Shown in pieces: positions 5,876 through 15,461 of a DNA stretch of 64,000 nucleotides. Each line of letters opens with the position of its first letter. Positions within the stretch are counted from its first letter, which is position 1. Made by a program: the position numbers and the translations under genes. The DNA comes from Flavobacterium poyangense (GTDB taxonomy: Bacteria > Bacteroidota > Bacteroidia > Flavobacteriales > Flavobacteriaceae): the NCBI RefSeq assembly GCF_011751075.1, contig NZ_JAALLN010000001.1:1091113-1155112 (forward strand). Direction: 5' to 3'. The notes beneath the pieces are model-generated. The model ran no database searches and was not told the DNA's origin. It saw nothing but the letters and a program-made list of their open reading frames with translations.

Positions 5876-8104
5876 CTAATGTACTAATTCAAAGTCAGAT
5901 TTTAGTTTAATATCTGCTGACGAAGCTCCAATCATAACTTCGAAATCTCCCGGCTCGGCATTCCATTCTAGTTTATCATTGTAGAAAGAAAGTTTTTCTT
6001 TGTCAATTGTAAATTCGATTTTTTTAGATTCTCCCGCATTTAATTTTACTTTTTGAAAATCTCTTAATTCTAAAACAGGTCTTACTACTGATCCGAATTT
6101 GTCTTTTAAATACAACTGAACCACTTCTTCTCCGGCAACTTTACCAACATTCGACAGTTGAAAAGAAACTTTAATTGTTTCGTTGTTCTTCATTTTTTGA
6201 GACGATAATTTCAAATCGGCATAATTAAATTTTGTATAACTCAATCCATACCCAAAAGGAAACTTTGGCGAATTTTTTAAGTCAATATAAGACGAAACAT
6301 AACCTGTAGCATTCTCGTCCGGAGCAGGTCTACCGGTGCTAAAGTGATTGTAATAAATGGGTATTTGCCCTACTTCTCTCGGAAAAGTCATTGGCAATTT
6401 CCCCGAAGGGTTATAATCGCCAAATAAAACATCGGCGATCGCATTTCCGGCCTCGGTTCCTAACCACCAGGTATAGACAATGGCAGGAACGTTATCTGCT
6501 GTCCAATTAAAAATAAGCGGTCTGCCTGCATTTATCAAAACAACAACCGGTTTTCCTGTAACCTGAATTGCTTTTACTAAATCTTCCTGAACTCCCGGAA
6601 GGTGAAGGTCGCTTCGGCTTTTGGCTTCCCCGCTCATATCACGTCTTTCGCCAATACTCAGAATAACGACATCTGCTTGTTGAGCTGTCGCAACGGCTTC
6701 TGCAAAACCGTCTTTATTGTCTCCGTCAACCTCACAGCCTTTAGCGTAAAGCAATTTTGTGTTTTTACCCACTTTATTTTGCAATCCGTCCCATTGGGAA
6801 ACTACCCATTTATTATAATCTACATCGGGTAATTCAACCGACCAAAATCCCATATTGGCTTTGTATTCTTTTACCATTGGTCCGATGAATGCAATTGTTT
6901 TCAGGTTTTTGGAAAGTGGTAATGTTTCGTTATCATTCTTTAATAAAACGATACTTTTTTGCGCTACCTCTCTTGCTGCTTTTCTATTCTCGGGATTATT
7001 CAAAGCTTTCTCCGCTCTTTTTTCATCTGAATATCGGTAGGGATCTTCAAATAATCCCAGTTCGAATTTCTTGCGTAGAATTCGTTTTACGGCATCATCA
7101 ATCAGATCAACATTAACCTTTCCTTCTTTTACTAAGTCCGCTAAATGATAGCGGTAGGCATTGCTTTCCATATCCATATCACTTCCTGCCATAATTGCGG
7201 AAAGTGCCGCGGCCTTAAGATCTTTTGAATAACCGTGCGCCACCATTTCTCCGATAGAACCCCAATCTGAAACTACAAATCCCTGAAAGTTCCATTTTCC
7301 TTTTAAAATATCGCGTTGTAAATGAACATTTCCGGTAGCGGGAACTCCGTTTAAATCATTGAATGAGTTCATAAATGTTGCAGCTCCTGCATCTAAAGCG
7401 GCTTTAAAAGGAGGCAAATAGGTTTCAAACAACATTCTTTCGCTCATATCAACCGAATTGTAATCTCTCCCGCCAACAGCTGCTCCATAAGCTGCAAAAT
7501 GTTTCACACAAGCCATCACGGCATTTAAATCTCCTAATTTATTTCCCTGAAATCCTTTTACTCTCGCATACGCAATTTTAGATCCCAGATAGGTGTCCTC
7601 TCCTGCACCTTCCATAACTCTTCCCCAACGCGGATCACGTCCAATATCAACCATTGGAGCAAATGTCCAGTGAATTCCATTCGCAGCAGCTTCAGTAGCT
7701 GCAACTCTTGCCGCTAATTCTATAGCTGCTAAATCCCAACTTGCGGCTTCTGCTAAAGGAATCGGAAAAGTAGTTTTATAGCCGTGAATAACATCCTGAC
7801 CAAATAACAACGGGATTTTTAAACGGGACTGTATGGCCAATTCCTGATACTGTCGGGTATATTTTGTTCCCACAACATTGAGCATTGAACCTACAATTCC
7901 TCCTTTTATTTCGGCTTGTTTGTTTGAGTTGATGGTAATTGGTCCTGTTGCAGCGTTATCTCCTGTATATTGATTCAGCTGGCCGATTTTTTCCTCAAGT
8001 GTCATCTTTTTCAATAAATCATTTACTTTCTGATCTATCGACTGCTGTTGTGCCAGCGCAAAAAAGGAAACCATCAACAAAGTAATTGTTGTTATGCTCT
8101 TCAT
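5876..8104 (-). CDS. bglX: GH3 beta-glucosidase (BglX type)
   Basis: A 742-residue exported glycoside hydrolase family 3 enzyme. It has a signal peptide ending ALAQ at about residue 19, the N-terminal TIM barrel with LLFGQDVIHG and RDPRWGR, a KHFAAYG segment, and the catalytic nucleophile Asp near residue 279 in FVVSDWGS. The alpha/beta sandwich and a C-terminal fibronectin-III-like domain (EVVQLYLKD) follow. This is the domain order and size of periplasmic BglX, which releases glucose from beta-linked gluco-oligosaccharides. It is the last gene of the susC-led locus, 6 bp after the phosphatase-fold gene. Confidence 0.92.
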   Translation of the reverse strand: MKSITTITLLMVSFFALAQQQSIDQKVNDLLKKMTLEEKIGQLNQYTGDNAATGPITINSNKQAEIKGGIVGSMLNVVGTKYTRQYQELAIQSRLKIPLLFGQDVIHGYKTTFPIPLAEAASWDLAAIELAARVAATEAAANGIHWTFAPMVDIGRDPRWGRVMEGAGEDTYLGSKIAYARVKGFQGNKLGDLNAVMACVKHFAAYGAAVGGRDYNSVDMSERMLFETYLPPFKAALDAGAATFMNSFNDLNGVPATGNVHLQRDILKGKWNFQGFVVSDWGSIGEMVAHGYSKDLKAAALSAIMAGSDMDMESNAYRYHLADLVKEGKVNVDLIDDAVKRILRKKFELGLFEDPYRYSDEKRAEKALNNPENRKAAREVAQKSIVLLKNDNETLPLSKNLKTIAFIGPMVKEYKANMGFWSVELPDVDYNKWVVSQWDGLQNKVGKNTKLLYAKGCEVDGDNKDGFAEAVATAQQADVVILSIGERRDMSGEAKSRSDLHLPGVQEDLVKAIQVTGKPVVVLINAGRPLIFNWTADNVPAIVYTWWLGTEAGNAIADVLFGDYNPSGKLPMTFPREVGQIPIYYNHFSTGRPAPDENATGYVSSYIDLKNSPKFPFGYGLSYTKFNYADLKLSSQKMKNNETIKVSFQLSNVGKVAGEEVVQLYLKDKFGSVVRPVLELRDFQKVKLNAGESKKIEFTIDKEKLSFYNDKLEWNAEPGDFEVMIGASSADIKLKSDFELVH

Positions 8105-8110
8105 AGTATT

Positions 8111-8950
8111 TTAATTAACTTCTATTAAAACCGGTAAATGATCTGACGGGTATTTTAAATCTTTAGAATCACTCAGAACGGCATGTTTCTGAACTTTTAA
8201 CCCGCTGTTTTTGGAGATAAAAATGTAATCTATAAGCAAAGTAACGGCTTGATTGTGTTTAAATTCATTGAAAGTCCCTGATGGTCCAAAAGGTTTTTCT
8301 TTAGAAACATCCTTCGTATCATCCATCACTTTTTTTATCTCCACAATTTGTTTGGTATTGGGTTCTGAATTCAAATCGCCCATGAAAAACACAGGGTAAT
8401 TCTTCGTATTTACTTCCTTTATTTTCGAAAGAACAAGCTGTACTCCTTTTTCTCTGGCCTCTTTCCCAATATGGTCCAGATGCACATTAAAAACCCAAAA
8501 TGTTTTTTTTGTTTTTAAATCTTTAAACAAACCATACGTACAAACTCTGTTACAAGCCGCATCCCAACCTCTTGAAACAACATTTGGCGTTTCGGACAAC
8601 CAGAATGTATTGGACTGTTGTATTTGAAAACGATCTTTTTTATAATAAATAGTACACGCTTCTCCTTTCCCCTCTGCCTCTCTCCCGATACCGAATTTAT
8701 TGTATTCCGGCAAACCCAAAGCGACATCAACGACCTGATTGGGAGTCGCTTCCTGAACACCAAAAATATCGGGGCTGTAAAATTGAATTTGCGACATAAA
8801 AAAATCCTTCCGGTTGGGCCATGCATTTTCTCCGTCGGAAGCAATATCCAAACGAATATTATACGTCATGATTTTTAAATTCTGTCCATAAAATGAACAG
8901 CTAGCAAAAAGTAGCATTAGTACCGAAACAATCGTGTTTATCTTTTTCAT
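8111..8950 (-). CDS. Exported endonuclease/exonuclease/phosphatase-fold protein
   Basis: A 279-residue protein with a signal peptide (about residues 1-22, ending SFYGQ) and the full set of EEP metal-site motifs: MTYNIR, GVQEA, HLDHIG, MGDLNSEP and the final SDHLPV. EEP proteins hydrolyse phosphodiesters or phosphomonoesters of nucleic acids, inositol phosphates or sphingolipids; this short exported form is common in Bacteroidota carbohydrate loci. It is 6 bp from bglX and in line with the GH genes, so it is likely cotranscribed. What phosphorylated substrate a beta-glucan locus needs it for is unclear. Confidence 0.85.
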   Translation of the reverse strand: MKKINTIVSVLMLLFASCSFYGQNLKIMTYNIRLDIASDGENAWPNRKDFFMSQIQFYSPDIFGVQEATPNQVVDVALGLPEYNKFGIGREAEGKGEACTIYYKKDRFQIQQSNTFWLSETPNVVSRGWDAACNRVCTYGLFKDLKTKKTFWVFNVHLDHIGKEAREKGVQLVLSKIKEVNTKNYPVFFMGDLNSEPNTKQIVEIKKVMDDTKDVSKEKPFGPSGTFNEFKHNQAVTLLIDYIFISKNSGLKVQKHAVLSDSKDLKYPSDHLPVLIEVN

Positions 8951-9018
8951 ATTAAAAAATTTATTCTTCCAAAGCTAACATTTTAAGCACTTTAAGAGAG
9001 AAAAACTTAGTTAAAAAA

Positions 9019-9054
9019 AATGTGAAATGTCGAATGTAAAATGTGAAATGTGAA
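9019..9054. repeat. Degenerate AAATGTG/GAATGTA short tandem repeat
   Basis: The gap between the phosphatase-fold gene and the GH5 gene holds four to five imperfect units of an 8-10-base motif (AATGTGAAATGT, CGAATGTAAAATG). Similar low-complexity tracts occur in other gaps of this window (47010-47055, 48651-48712). No function is evident. Confidence 0.6.
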
Positions 9055-9089
9055 TTACTGACTACCGATTGTGAATTCTGCTTTCATTT

Positions 9090-10850
9090 TTAATTACTTT
9101 TTGAATGTCTTTTTTTATCAACGGTTAATTCCAAATAATTCAAATTGAAGTTTCCTTTATCAAAAATTACTTTGATTTTATTGGGGCCTTTATTCAGTTC
9201 TACATCAGATAGAACAACCGTTTTCCAGTTCTCTTTTCCTCCTGTTGACGGAAGCAAAATACCTTGTGTTCGCTTTCCGTTTTCAAGTTCCATGTAAAGC
9301 GCTCCTCCTTCTTTTTCAGCCGAATAACGAATCGCTGCCTTATAGCTGTTTTGTTTTGCAACCTCAACCGTATATTGCAACCATTCTCCGTCTTCGATAA
9401 ACGAAACCTGATAACCATTTGAACCGGAATCCTTACACGGCAGGATATCAACACCATCATTTCGCATCGTGTTTCCTTTGTTCCACTCGTCAAAATTTCC
9501 TGTTTCAACTCTGTAATTTACAAAATCTTTATCCGAATAAGCAAAGCCATTGGTTCCCAGATCATAATGTGTTGCCGCAATCTTTCCCGGAACTGCATTT
9601 TTCTTGTACGGTTTAGTATCGTTTGTTTGCACCTGTCGGAACATCGCATCAATTACATCCGGTTTTACGGTTAGGTTTTCCATTTTGTAATTAGCAGCTA
9701 TTTTCATCAACGTCTTTTTCGCAAAATCAGCTGATGGTTTTTCACCACCGTCTTTCCAGTATTTTAATAAAACATCATAGTCCGGAATTTTGGTTACGGA
9801 AGTTACTCCGGCAATATTTTCAATTTTTTTCATCGGCCAAAAGGCCCAGCCGATATTATGTCCTTCCACCAGTGAAAGCGCATCTTTGAACCAGACATTT
9901 GAGTTTTCCCCACTTTCACCCAACCAAATCGGAACATTATATTGTGTCCTGTAATCCAACATTTTCTGAATCGATGCGGTTGTGTTGTAATTCCAATATT
10001 TATGAAAACTCAAAGCCATATTTTCATCCCATAGCGGAAAAATTCCGTTGTAATTATTACCCCAGCAATTTCCTTCAATAAAAATTAAGTGGTTCGTATC
10101 TACCTCCCGAATTGCTTTGGTAACCGCTACCATCAATTCTCTTAAGGGGCCGTTTCCGTTTTCGTCGCAACCGTTTTTATTCGTTCCGGTAAAATTCCAG
10201 TTAGGCTCATTAATAATATCATAAGCTCCGATCCATACATTGTCTCTGTAACGAGAGGCCAACTTTTTCCATAAAGCAATCATCTTTTTCTGATTGGCTT
10301 CGCTTTGCCATAAAGAAGGTTTGGTTGTATCATAATCCGAAATAGCGGCGTCATTTCCTTGTCCGCCCGGAGCTGCATGCAAATCTAAAATTAGATACAT
10401 TTTGTTTTCAGCACACCATTTCAGCAAGTTATCGGTCATGGCAAAACCCTCTTCAATCCAGGTAATTTCACCATTTTTTTCGGCTTCAATTGGTGGTGTA
10501 TATAAGTTGTAATGCATGGGCAAACGAATCGAATTGAATCCCCAGGCAGCTAACGAATCAACGTCTCTTTTTGTAATTCCGTTGGCTTTGTAGGCCGCAT
10601 AAAATTCCTTTGTTCCCTCTTCCCCAATTAGATCCTGAATTTTCTGTTTAATAACATACTGCGGACTGGCAAAGGGCTGCGTTTGTAACATATAACCTTC
10701 CTGAACCATCCAACCTCCGGTTCCTAATCCTCGTAATAGTATATTTTTTCCGCTGCCATCCACAATTTTCTGCCCATCCCGATGCAGAAATCCCTGTCCG
10801 AATGAAGCGATTGACAGCAATAATTGTACTGCTAAAATTAATTTTTTCAT
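9090..10850 (-). CDS. GH5 family glycoside hydrolase with C-terminal carbohydrate-binding module
   Basis: A 586-residue secreted enzyme. A signal peptide (about 1-19, ending SFGQ) is followed by a GH5 TIM barrel: RGLGTGGWM, WGFNSIRLPMHY, the acid/base Glu near residue 214 in YDIINEPNW, and the nucleophile Glu near residue 312 in IWLGESGEN. After a linker, residues about 430-580 form a beta-sandwich of the CBM6 type (GTNGFAYSDKDF, FIEDGEWLQYTVEV, GPNKIKVIF). GH5 enzymes cleave beta-glucans or mannans; the subfamily cannot be fixed by eye, but the gene sits in a locus with GH30 and GH3 enzymes, which favours an endo- or exo-beta-glucanase. Confidence 0.88.
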   Translation of the reverse strand: MKKLILAVQLLLSIASFGQGFLHRDGQKIVDGSGKNILLRGLGTGGWMVQEGYMLQTQPFASPQYVIKQKIQDLIGEEGTKEFYAAYKANGITKRDVDSLAAWGFNSIRLPMHYNLYTPPIEAEKNGEITWIEEGFAMTDNLLKWCAENKMYLILDLHAAPGGQGNDAAISDYDTTKPSLWQSEANQKKMIALWKKLASRYRDNVWIGAYDIINEPNWNFTGTNKNGCDENGNGPLRELMVAVTKAIREVDTNHLIFIEGNCWGNNYNGIFPLWDENMALSFHKYWNYNTTASIQKMLDYRTQYNVPIWLGESGENSNVWFKDALSLVEGHNIGWAFWPMKKIENIAGVTSVTKIPDYDVLLKYWKDGGEKPSADFAKKTLMKIAANYKMENLTVKPDVIDAMFRQVQTNDTKPYKKNAVPGKIAATHYDLGTNGFAYSDKDFVNYRVETGNFDEWNKGNTMRNDGVDILPCKDSGSNGYQVSFIEDGEWLQYTVEVAKQNSYKAAIRYSAEKEGGALYMELENGKRTQGILLPSTGGKENWKTVVLSDVELNKGPNKIKVIFDKGNFNLNYLELTVDKKRHSKSN

Positions 10851-11166
10851 ATCCTAAATATTCAAAAAACTGTATTTACCTGATGTTAAAATCTAAACCT
10901 ACAAGGCTTGCAGGTTTCTGTAAGCAAAAAAAGCTTGCCACAACTCGAGCGATAGCGAACAGACGAAGCAATTGCACGAATTTTCACGAATTGTTTTTTT
11001 TACTAAGAAATAATCATTTTAATTCTTCTAATCTGTGGCAAAAAAAAGTAGCCACAGGTTGCACTGATTTAAAGGATTTTTTTCTAATTCAATAATCTAG
11101 TTACGCCTTTTTCCGTTTTCAAAACTATGTTTCTATGTGTTAAAAAATAAACACACCCAATCTGTT
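10851..11166. repeat. Gap filled by dispersed flavobacterial repeats
   Basis: This 316-bp gap inside the polysaccharide locus holds no gene. It contains two adjoining units: one with CACGAATTTTCACGAATT (from 10976) to AATCTGTGGC (about 11031-11040), and a second beginning GTAGCCACAGGTTGCACTG (11048) and ending AAAGGATTTTTTT (about 11083). Related units occur at 48480-48575 and 54576-54657. Its position may separate the GH5-to-bglX genes into a transcript segment of their own. Confidence 0.75.
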
Positions 11167-13431
11167 TTATCTTAACAAAAAGTCCTTTTTTAGATTTGAA
11201 ATCTGAATCGTAAAAGTTCCTTTTTCAGAAATCCATTTCAGATTTTCGTTTACAAATTGCAGGTCTTTTTGGTTTAAAATAAACTCCACAGTTTTTGTTT
11301 CGTTAGGCTCCAGACTAATTTTTTCAAATCTTTTTAATGTTTTGACTTCCGGTGTTATAGATGCGAAATTGTCCGACAGATAAAGCAAAACGGTTTCCTT
11401 TCCGGCTCTTTTTCCTGTGTTTGTTACAGCAACAGAAACTGTTACCTCATCTGTATTACTGATTTCCGTTTTGTCAATTTTTAGATTTGAATACGTAAAA
11501 GTGGTATAAGATAACCCGGTTCCAAATTCGAATTGTGGGGAATAGCTTTTTTCATACTTGGCATCGTTATTCTGCTCTTCGTCAGCTAAACTTTCTGTGT
11601 ATTTTCTGTTGTACTTTTCTAATGAATTTGGATATCTCGGGTAATTATAAGGTAATTTTCCACTCGGGTTTACGTCTCCGTACAAAATATCTACTAACGC
11701 TCTTCCTCCTTCATTCCCCGGTAAATAACATTGTACCACAGCACTCATTTTATCTTCAAAATCACTAATTAATCTTGGTCGGCCTTCGTTTAAAACCAGA
11801 ACAATCGGCTTATTTACTTTTGCTAATGCGAGAGCCAGTTTGATCTGAGACTTACTCATAAAGATATTACTAATATCTCCGGGAGTTTCTGTATAGTTTT
11901 TCTCTCCAAGGCACAATACAATTTTTGACGCGCTTTTTGCCAGCTCTACAGCTTTTTGAATTTCGGCATCGTCTTCTTTTTCAATATCAGCACCGGCGGT
12001 ATACAATACATTTTCTTTTCCCAGTTTAGCCTGGAAAGCCTCTAAAATGGTTAGTTTATCAGCTGCATAGGTATCCGAATTTTCCCCTTGCCAGGTATAA
12101 GACCAGCCTCCGTTCAAATTTTTCATACTGTTGGCCGTTGCTCCTGTTACCAGGATTTTTTCGTTTTTATTTAAAGGTAAAACGGCATCGTTGTTTTTTA
12201 ATAAAGTAATCGATTCGGCTGCCGTTTGATACGCTTCCTGAATGTGTTCGGCAGAACCAAATTTTGGATAGTCTTTTAGATCAGCAACATTTTTCTGAAA
12301 CAGATTCAGTTCGAATTTCATTCTTAAAATTCTCGTTACCGCATCGTCGATACGAGACATTGGTACCTCTCCTTTTTTCACCAAATCAACCAAATCCGTA
12401 TAAAAAGTAAATTCTTCAGGTACCATGCTCATATCTATTCCGGCCATAACAGCAATACGTACGGCATCTCTTTTGGTTTCCGCTACTTTATGTCTTGTAT
12501 GCAAATAAATAATGTCTTTCCAGTCTGTCAGGACAACACCTTCAAATCCCAGTTCGTTTTTAAGAATATCTGTAATGATATGTTTACTGGAATGTACCGG
12601 AGTCCCGTTAATTTCTCCGGAACTCACCATAACACTTTTTGCACCGGCTTTTATGGCAGCCTCATAAATCGTTAAATCGTATTGTCTTAAAATACGTTCG
12701 GGAATAATACTTGGCGTTCTGTCTTTTCCGGTTGTTGTGCTTCCGTAACCAATGTAGTGCTTCATACAGGATGCGACGCTGTATTTAGAACCTACATTGT
12801 TTTGCTCAAAACCATCTACTAAAGCCACCGCCATTTTTGACGATAAATAGGCATCTTCTCCAAAGGATTCCCACATTCTGGACCAGGCCGGATTGCGTGG
12901 AAAATCCAGATCGGGAGAAAAAACCCATGGGATAGAAGAGGCTCTGGTTTCATAAGCCGAAATCTCGGCACCACGTTTTACTAAATCGGTATTAAAAGTG
13001 GCTGCCAAACCAATTTGCTGCGGAAATAAGGTTGCCCCGACAGTATAACTCGCTCCGTGTATCGCATCAATACCATACAAAATCGGGATTTTAAGCCTTG
13101 ATTTATTGGCTTCATTTGAAATAGCCGTCATCAATTCCTGCCATCTTTGTATCGTTGGCGCTCCCGGATTTGGCACATTCAGAATAGAGCCGATGTGATA
13201 GTCCTGAATGCCCTGTTTTAACTTTGCAGCATCAACATATCCTACTCTTTTTGAGTCTTCAAAAACAGTAATATTTATTTGAGTCATTTGCCCAACTTTT
13301 TCTTCCAATGTCATTTTAGACAATAACTCCGAAACCTTAGCGTCTATTTGTGCTCTCGTCTTTTTAACTTCCTGACTCCATGTTGCTCCACAAAAAAGAA
13401 AAGCAATCACTAAAAATTTTGTGTTTTTCAT
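11167..13431 (-). CDS. GH3 family beta-glucosidase-like hydrolase
   Basis: A 754-residue second family-3 enzyme, distinct from the bglX product. It has a signal peptide (about 1-19, ending TWSQ), barrel motifs LYGIDAIHG and PRNPAWSRMWESFGED, MKHYIGYG, and the nucleophile Asp near residue 304 in VVLTDWKD. The sandwich domain and a C-terminal fibronectin-III-like domain (ETVLLYLSD) complete it. Family-3 enzymes of this size remove single glucose units from the non-reducing ends of beta-1,3-, beta-1,4- or beta-1,6-glucans. Gaps of more than 300 bp on both sides carry repeats, so it may be on its own transcript segment. Confidence 0.9.
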   Translation of the reverse strand: MKNTKFLVIAFLFCGATWSQEVKKTRAQIDAKVSELLSKMTLEEKVGQMTQINITVFEDSKRVGYVDAAKLKQGIQDYHIGSILNVPNPGAPTIQRWQELMTAISNEANKSRLKIPILYGIDAIHGASYTVGATLFPQQIGLAATFNTDLVKRGAEISAYETRASSIPWVFSPDLDFPRNPAWSRMWESFGEDAYLSSKMAVALVDGFEQNNVGSKYSVASCMKHYIGYGSTTTGKDRTPSIIPERILRQYDLTIYEAAIKAGAKSVMVSSGEINGTPVHSSKHIITDILKNELGFEGVVLTDWKDIIYLHTRHKVAETKRDAVRIAVMAGIDMSMVPEEFTFYTDLVDLVKKGEVPMSRIDDAVTRILRMKFELNLFQKNVADLKDYPKFGSAEHIQEAYQTAAESITLLKNNDAVLPLNKNEKILVTGATANSMKNLNGGWSYTWQGENSDTYAADKLTILEAFQAKLGKENVLYTAGADIEKEDDAEIQKAVELAKSASKIVLCLGEKNYTETPGDISNIFMSKSQIKLALALAKVNKPIVLVLNEGRPRLISDFEDKMSAVVQCYLPGNEGGRALVDILYGDVNPSGKLPYNYPRYPNSLEKYNRKYTESLADEEQNNDAKYEKSYSPQFEFGTGLSYTTFTYSNLKIDKTEISNTDEVTVSVAVTNTGKRAGKETVLLYLSDNFASITPEVKTLKRFEKISLEPNETKTVEFILNQKDLQFVNENLKWISEKGTFTIQISNLKKDFLLR

Positions 13432-13618
13432 TTGATCTTATTAAATTAATGTCTCATTGAAACCCTGATACACCAGAGTTTGTATTATGTGTCGGCATTG
13501 CAATTTAAAAATTGGGGCTAAGATGGATGATTCAAATTAACCCCAAACTAACTTAGAAGCTATTTTGCATATAATTCATAAAAATGATGCTTCTCTAGTA
13601 GACACGTAAAGTTTTTTT

Positions 13619-13702
13619 GCAAGCAGATTTGGCAGATCAGGCTGATCTTTTTGTTTTAGATTCCCAATAAAAAGCAATCTGCAAAATCTGCGTGAAAAAA
13701 AT
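13619..13702. repeat. Dispersed repeat related to element B of the 4.1-4.4 kb array
   Basis: GCAAGCAGATTTGGCAGATC at the left and AAAATCTGCGTGAAAAAAATT at the right flank a variable AT-rich centre; arms CAGATTT/AAATCTGCG are complementary. It matches element B (4172-4254, 4303-4386) and lies in the 367-bp gap between the GH30 and GH3 genes, which holds nothing else that I recognise. Confidence 0.75.
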
Positions 13703-13798
13703 TCCCGGCAAACAATTTGTAGAATTCCTTTTTATTTTCACAGCTATAATTCTATCTATCAAATAATAATTACATCCAACAAACTAATTCACAACTTC

Positions 13799-15259
13799 TT
13801 AATACACTAGCGTCTGTATCGCATGTGCCGGAATCTTTACAATGGCTTGTTGGGTTGCGATAATAAAATTGTATGTAATCTCATTGTCTGTATTATTCAT
13901 TACTACCGTCGCCATTTTACCATCGGTATTCAAAAAAGAAGTACTTGACAGATAACTACGGCTTACCGATGTACTCACTCTAACCGCATTTGGACGAATA
14001 AATTTAGAAAAATGTCCGATATAATAATAGGAAGGCGTATAAATGAGTTCTCCTGTAGTGGTGTCGGCATGTATGGGCGCAAAACAAAAATTCCCTACAT
14101 GATTTGGTCCGCCAAACTGGTCTAAAAGAATGTTCCAATCTGTCCAGCCCACGGTTCCGTTATTAAAGTCATTAATCATAGAAGTTCCATATTTTTCTGC
14201 ATTGGGCCAGAATTGGTATTTTGCGGTATCAAATCTTTCGACGCAGCCTTCTGTAAAAATTAATTTTTTGTCGGGATAAGCTTCGTGTACTCTTGCCACA
14301 TTGCTAAACATAGGCTGGGCACCTGTCCAGGTCTCGTACCAATGAAAACCTAGTCCCCAAACATATTTAGAAGCTTCGGGATCAGAAAAAATTACATTGG
14401 CTCTTTGTACCATTAAATCACGGTTATGATCCCAGGCAATTATTTTTACGTTCCCTAGTCCGTCTTTTTTTAATGTTGGCCCGAGAAAATTCTTCAGGAA
14501 ATCTCTTTCTTCCTCCGCTGTATACAAACAAGATTCCCATGTTTGAGTGGCCATTGGTTCATTTTGAACCGAGGTTGCCCAAATTGGAATTCCTTCTTTG
14601 TCGTATGCCTTTATAAATTTAACATAAAAATTAGCCCATGATTGGAAATATTCGGGCAATAACTTTCCTCCTTTTAGTACATTATTATTGCTTTTCATAA
14701 AAGCGTTTGGCGACCATGGTGTTGCATAGGTTAGTAATTTTCCACCTGCTGTTTTTATGGCTTCTTTGATCATTGGAATGCGATATTGGCGATCATGATC
14801 AATTGAAAACGTTTTTAAATCCTTATCGCCTTCTTCGATATAAGAATAACTTCCGCTGCTAAAATCAGAACTTTGAATCGTTGTTCTTAACAATGAATAT
14901 CCGATTCCTTTTTGAGTATCGTAATAAGCGTTTAAAAATTCTGTTTGTTTTTCTTTTGATAATTTGGCGAAAATCTCGGCGCTTGCATCTGTAATAGCTC
15001 CTCCAATTCCCAGAAAATGCTGAAATTGTCTGGACGGTTCAACAAAAACGGATATCTCTGTCTCTACCGGTTGTTTTGATGCTGCAAAATCTAAAGTAGC
15101 GGTAGGGGTTAATCTTAATTCTGTATTTGATGCAGTGGTATAAACTGTAATTTTTTTATTAGTAGTTGTAAATTTCTGTTGCTGTTTTTGATTTTTCTCT
15201 TGTGCAAAAACAGTTAAAGAAAAACACAAACAGCTAATAATAAAGCCCATTTTTTTCAT
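13799..15259 (-). CDS. GH30 family glucosylceramidase-like / beta-1,6-glucanase
   Basis: A 486-residue secreted enzyme of glycoside hydrolase family 30. A signal peptide is evident from MKKMGFIISCLCFSLTVFAQ, so I start at 15259; an upstream in-frame ATG at 15343 would add 28 residues ahead of the signal peptide and is unlikely. Motifs are FLGIGGAITDASAE, the acid/base Glu near residue 231 in VQNEPMATQTWES, and the nucleophile Glu near residue 335 in FTEGCVE, followed by the side beta-domain. GH30 subfamily 3 members from Bacteroidota are endo-beta-1,6-glucanases; that subfamily is plausible here but needs a tree. It is the first enzyme after susCD. Confidence 0.9.
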   Translation of the reverse strand: MKKMGFIISCLCFSLTVFAQEKNQKQQQKFTTTNKKITVYTTASNTELRLTPTATLDFAASKQPVETEISVFVEPSRQFQHFLGIGGAITDASAEIFAKLSKEKQTEFLNAYYDTQKGIGYSLLRTTIQSSDFSSGSYSYIEEGDKDLKTFSIDHDRQYRIPMIKEAIKTAGGKLLTYATPWSPNAFMKSNNNVLKGGKLLPEYFQSWANFYVKFIKAYDKEGIPIWATSVQNEPMATQTWESCLYTAEEERDFLKNFLGPTLKKDGLGNVKIIAWDHNRDLMVQRANVIFSDPEASKYVWGLGFHWYETWTGAQPMFSNVARVHEAYPDKKLIFTEGCVERFDTAKYQFWPNAEKYGTSMINDFNNGTVGWTDWNILLDQFGGPNHVGNFCFAPIHADTTTGELIYTPSYYYIGHFSKFIRPNAVRVSTSVSRSYLSSTSFLNTDGKMATVVMNNTDNEITYNFIIATQQAIVKIPAHAIQTLVY

Positions 15260-15461
15260 GGAATATGTTTTAATAGGTAAGACTTTGATACATTTATTAG
15301 CCAAATCAACCGCCGTTTGATTTAAAAAATAGCCCATACTCATAAATGATTATGGGCTATCAACAACTGAACTTAAACCTGACTTAAACTAACGTATGGT
15401 GTGAGATTGTTTCGAAAAACAGCCACTGAGGACCTGTTTTTGTTCGCAATTCTCAACAGTA

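Noticed and set aside
15260-15343. Extended N-terminus of the GH30 enzyme
   Set aside because: The signal peptide begins at the internal methionine at 15259; an exported enzyme needs it at the start.
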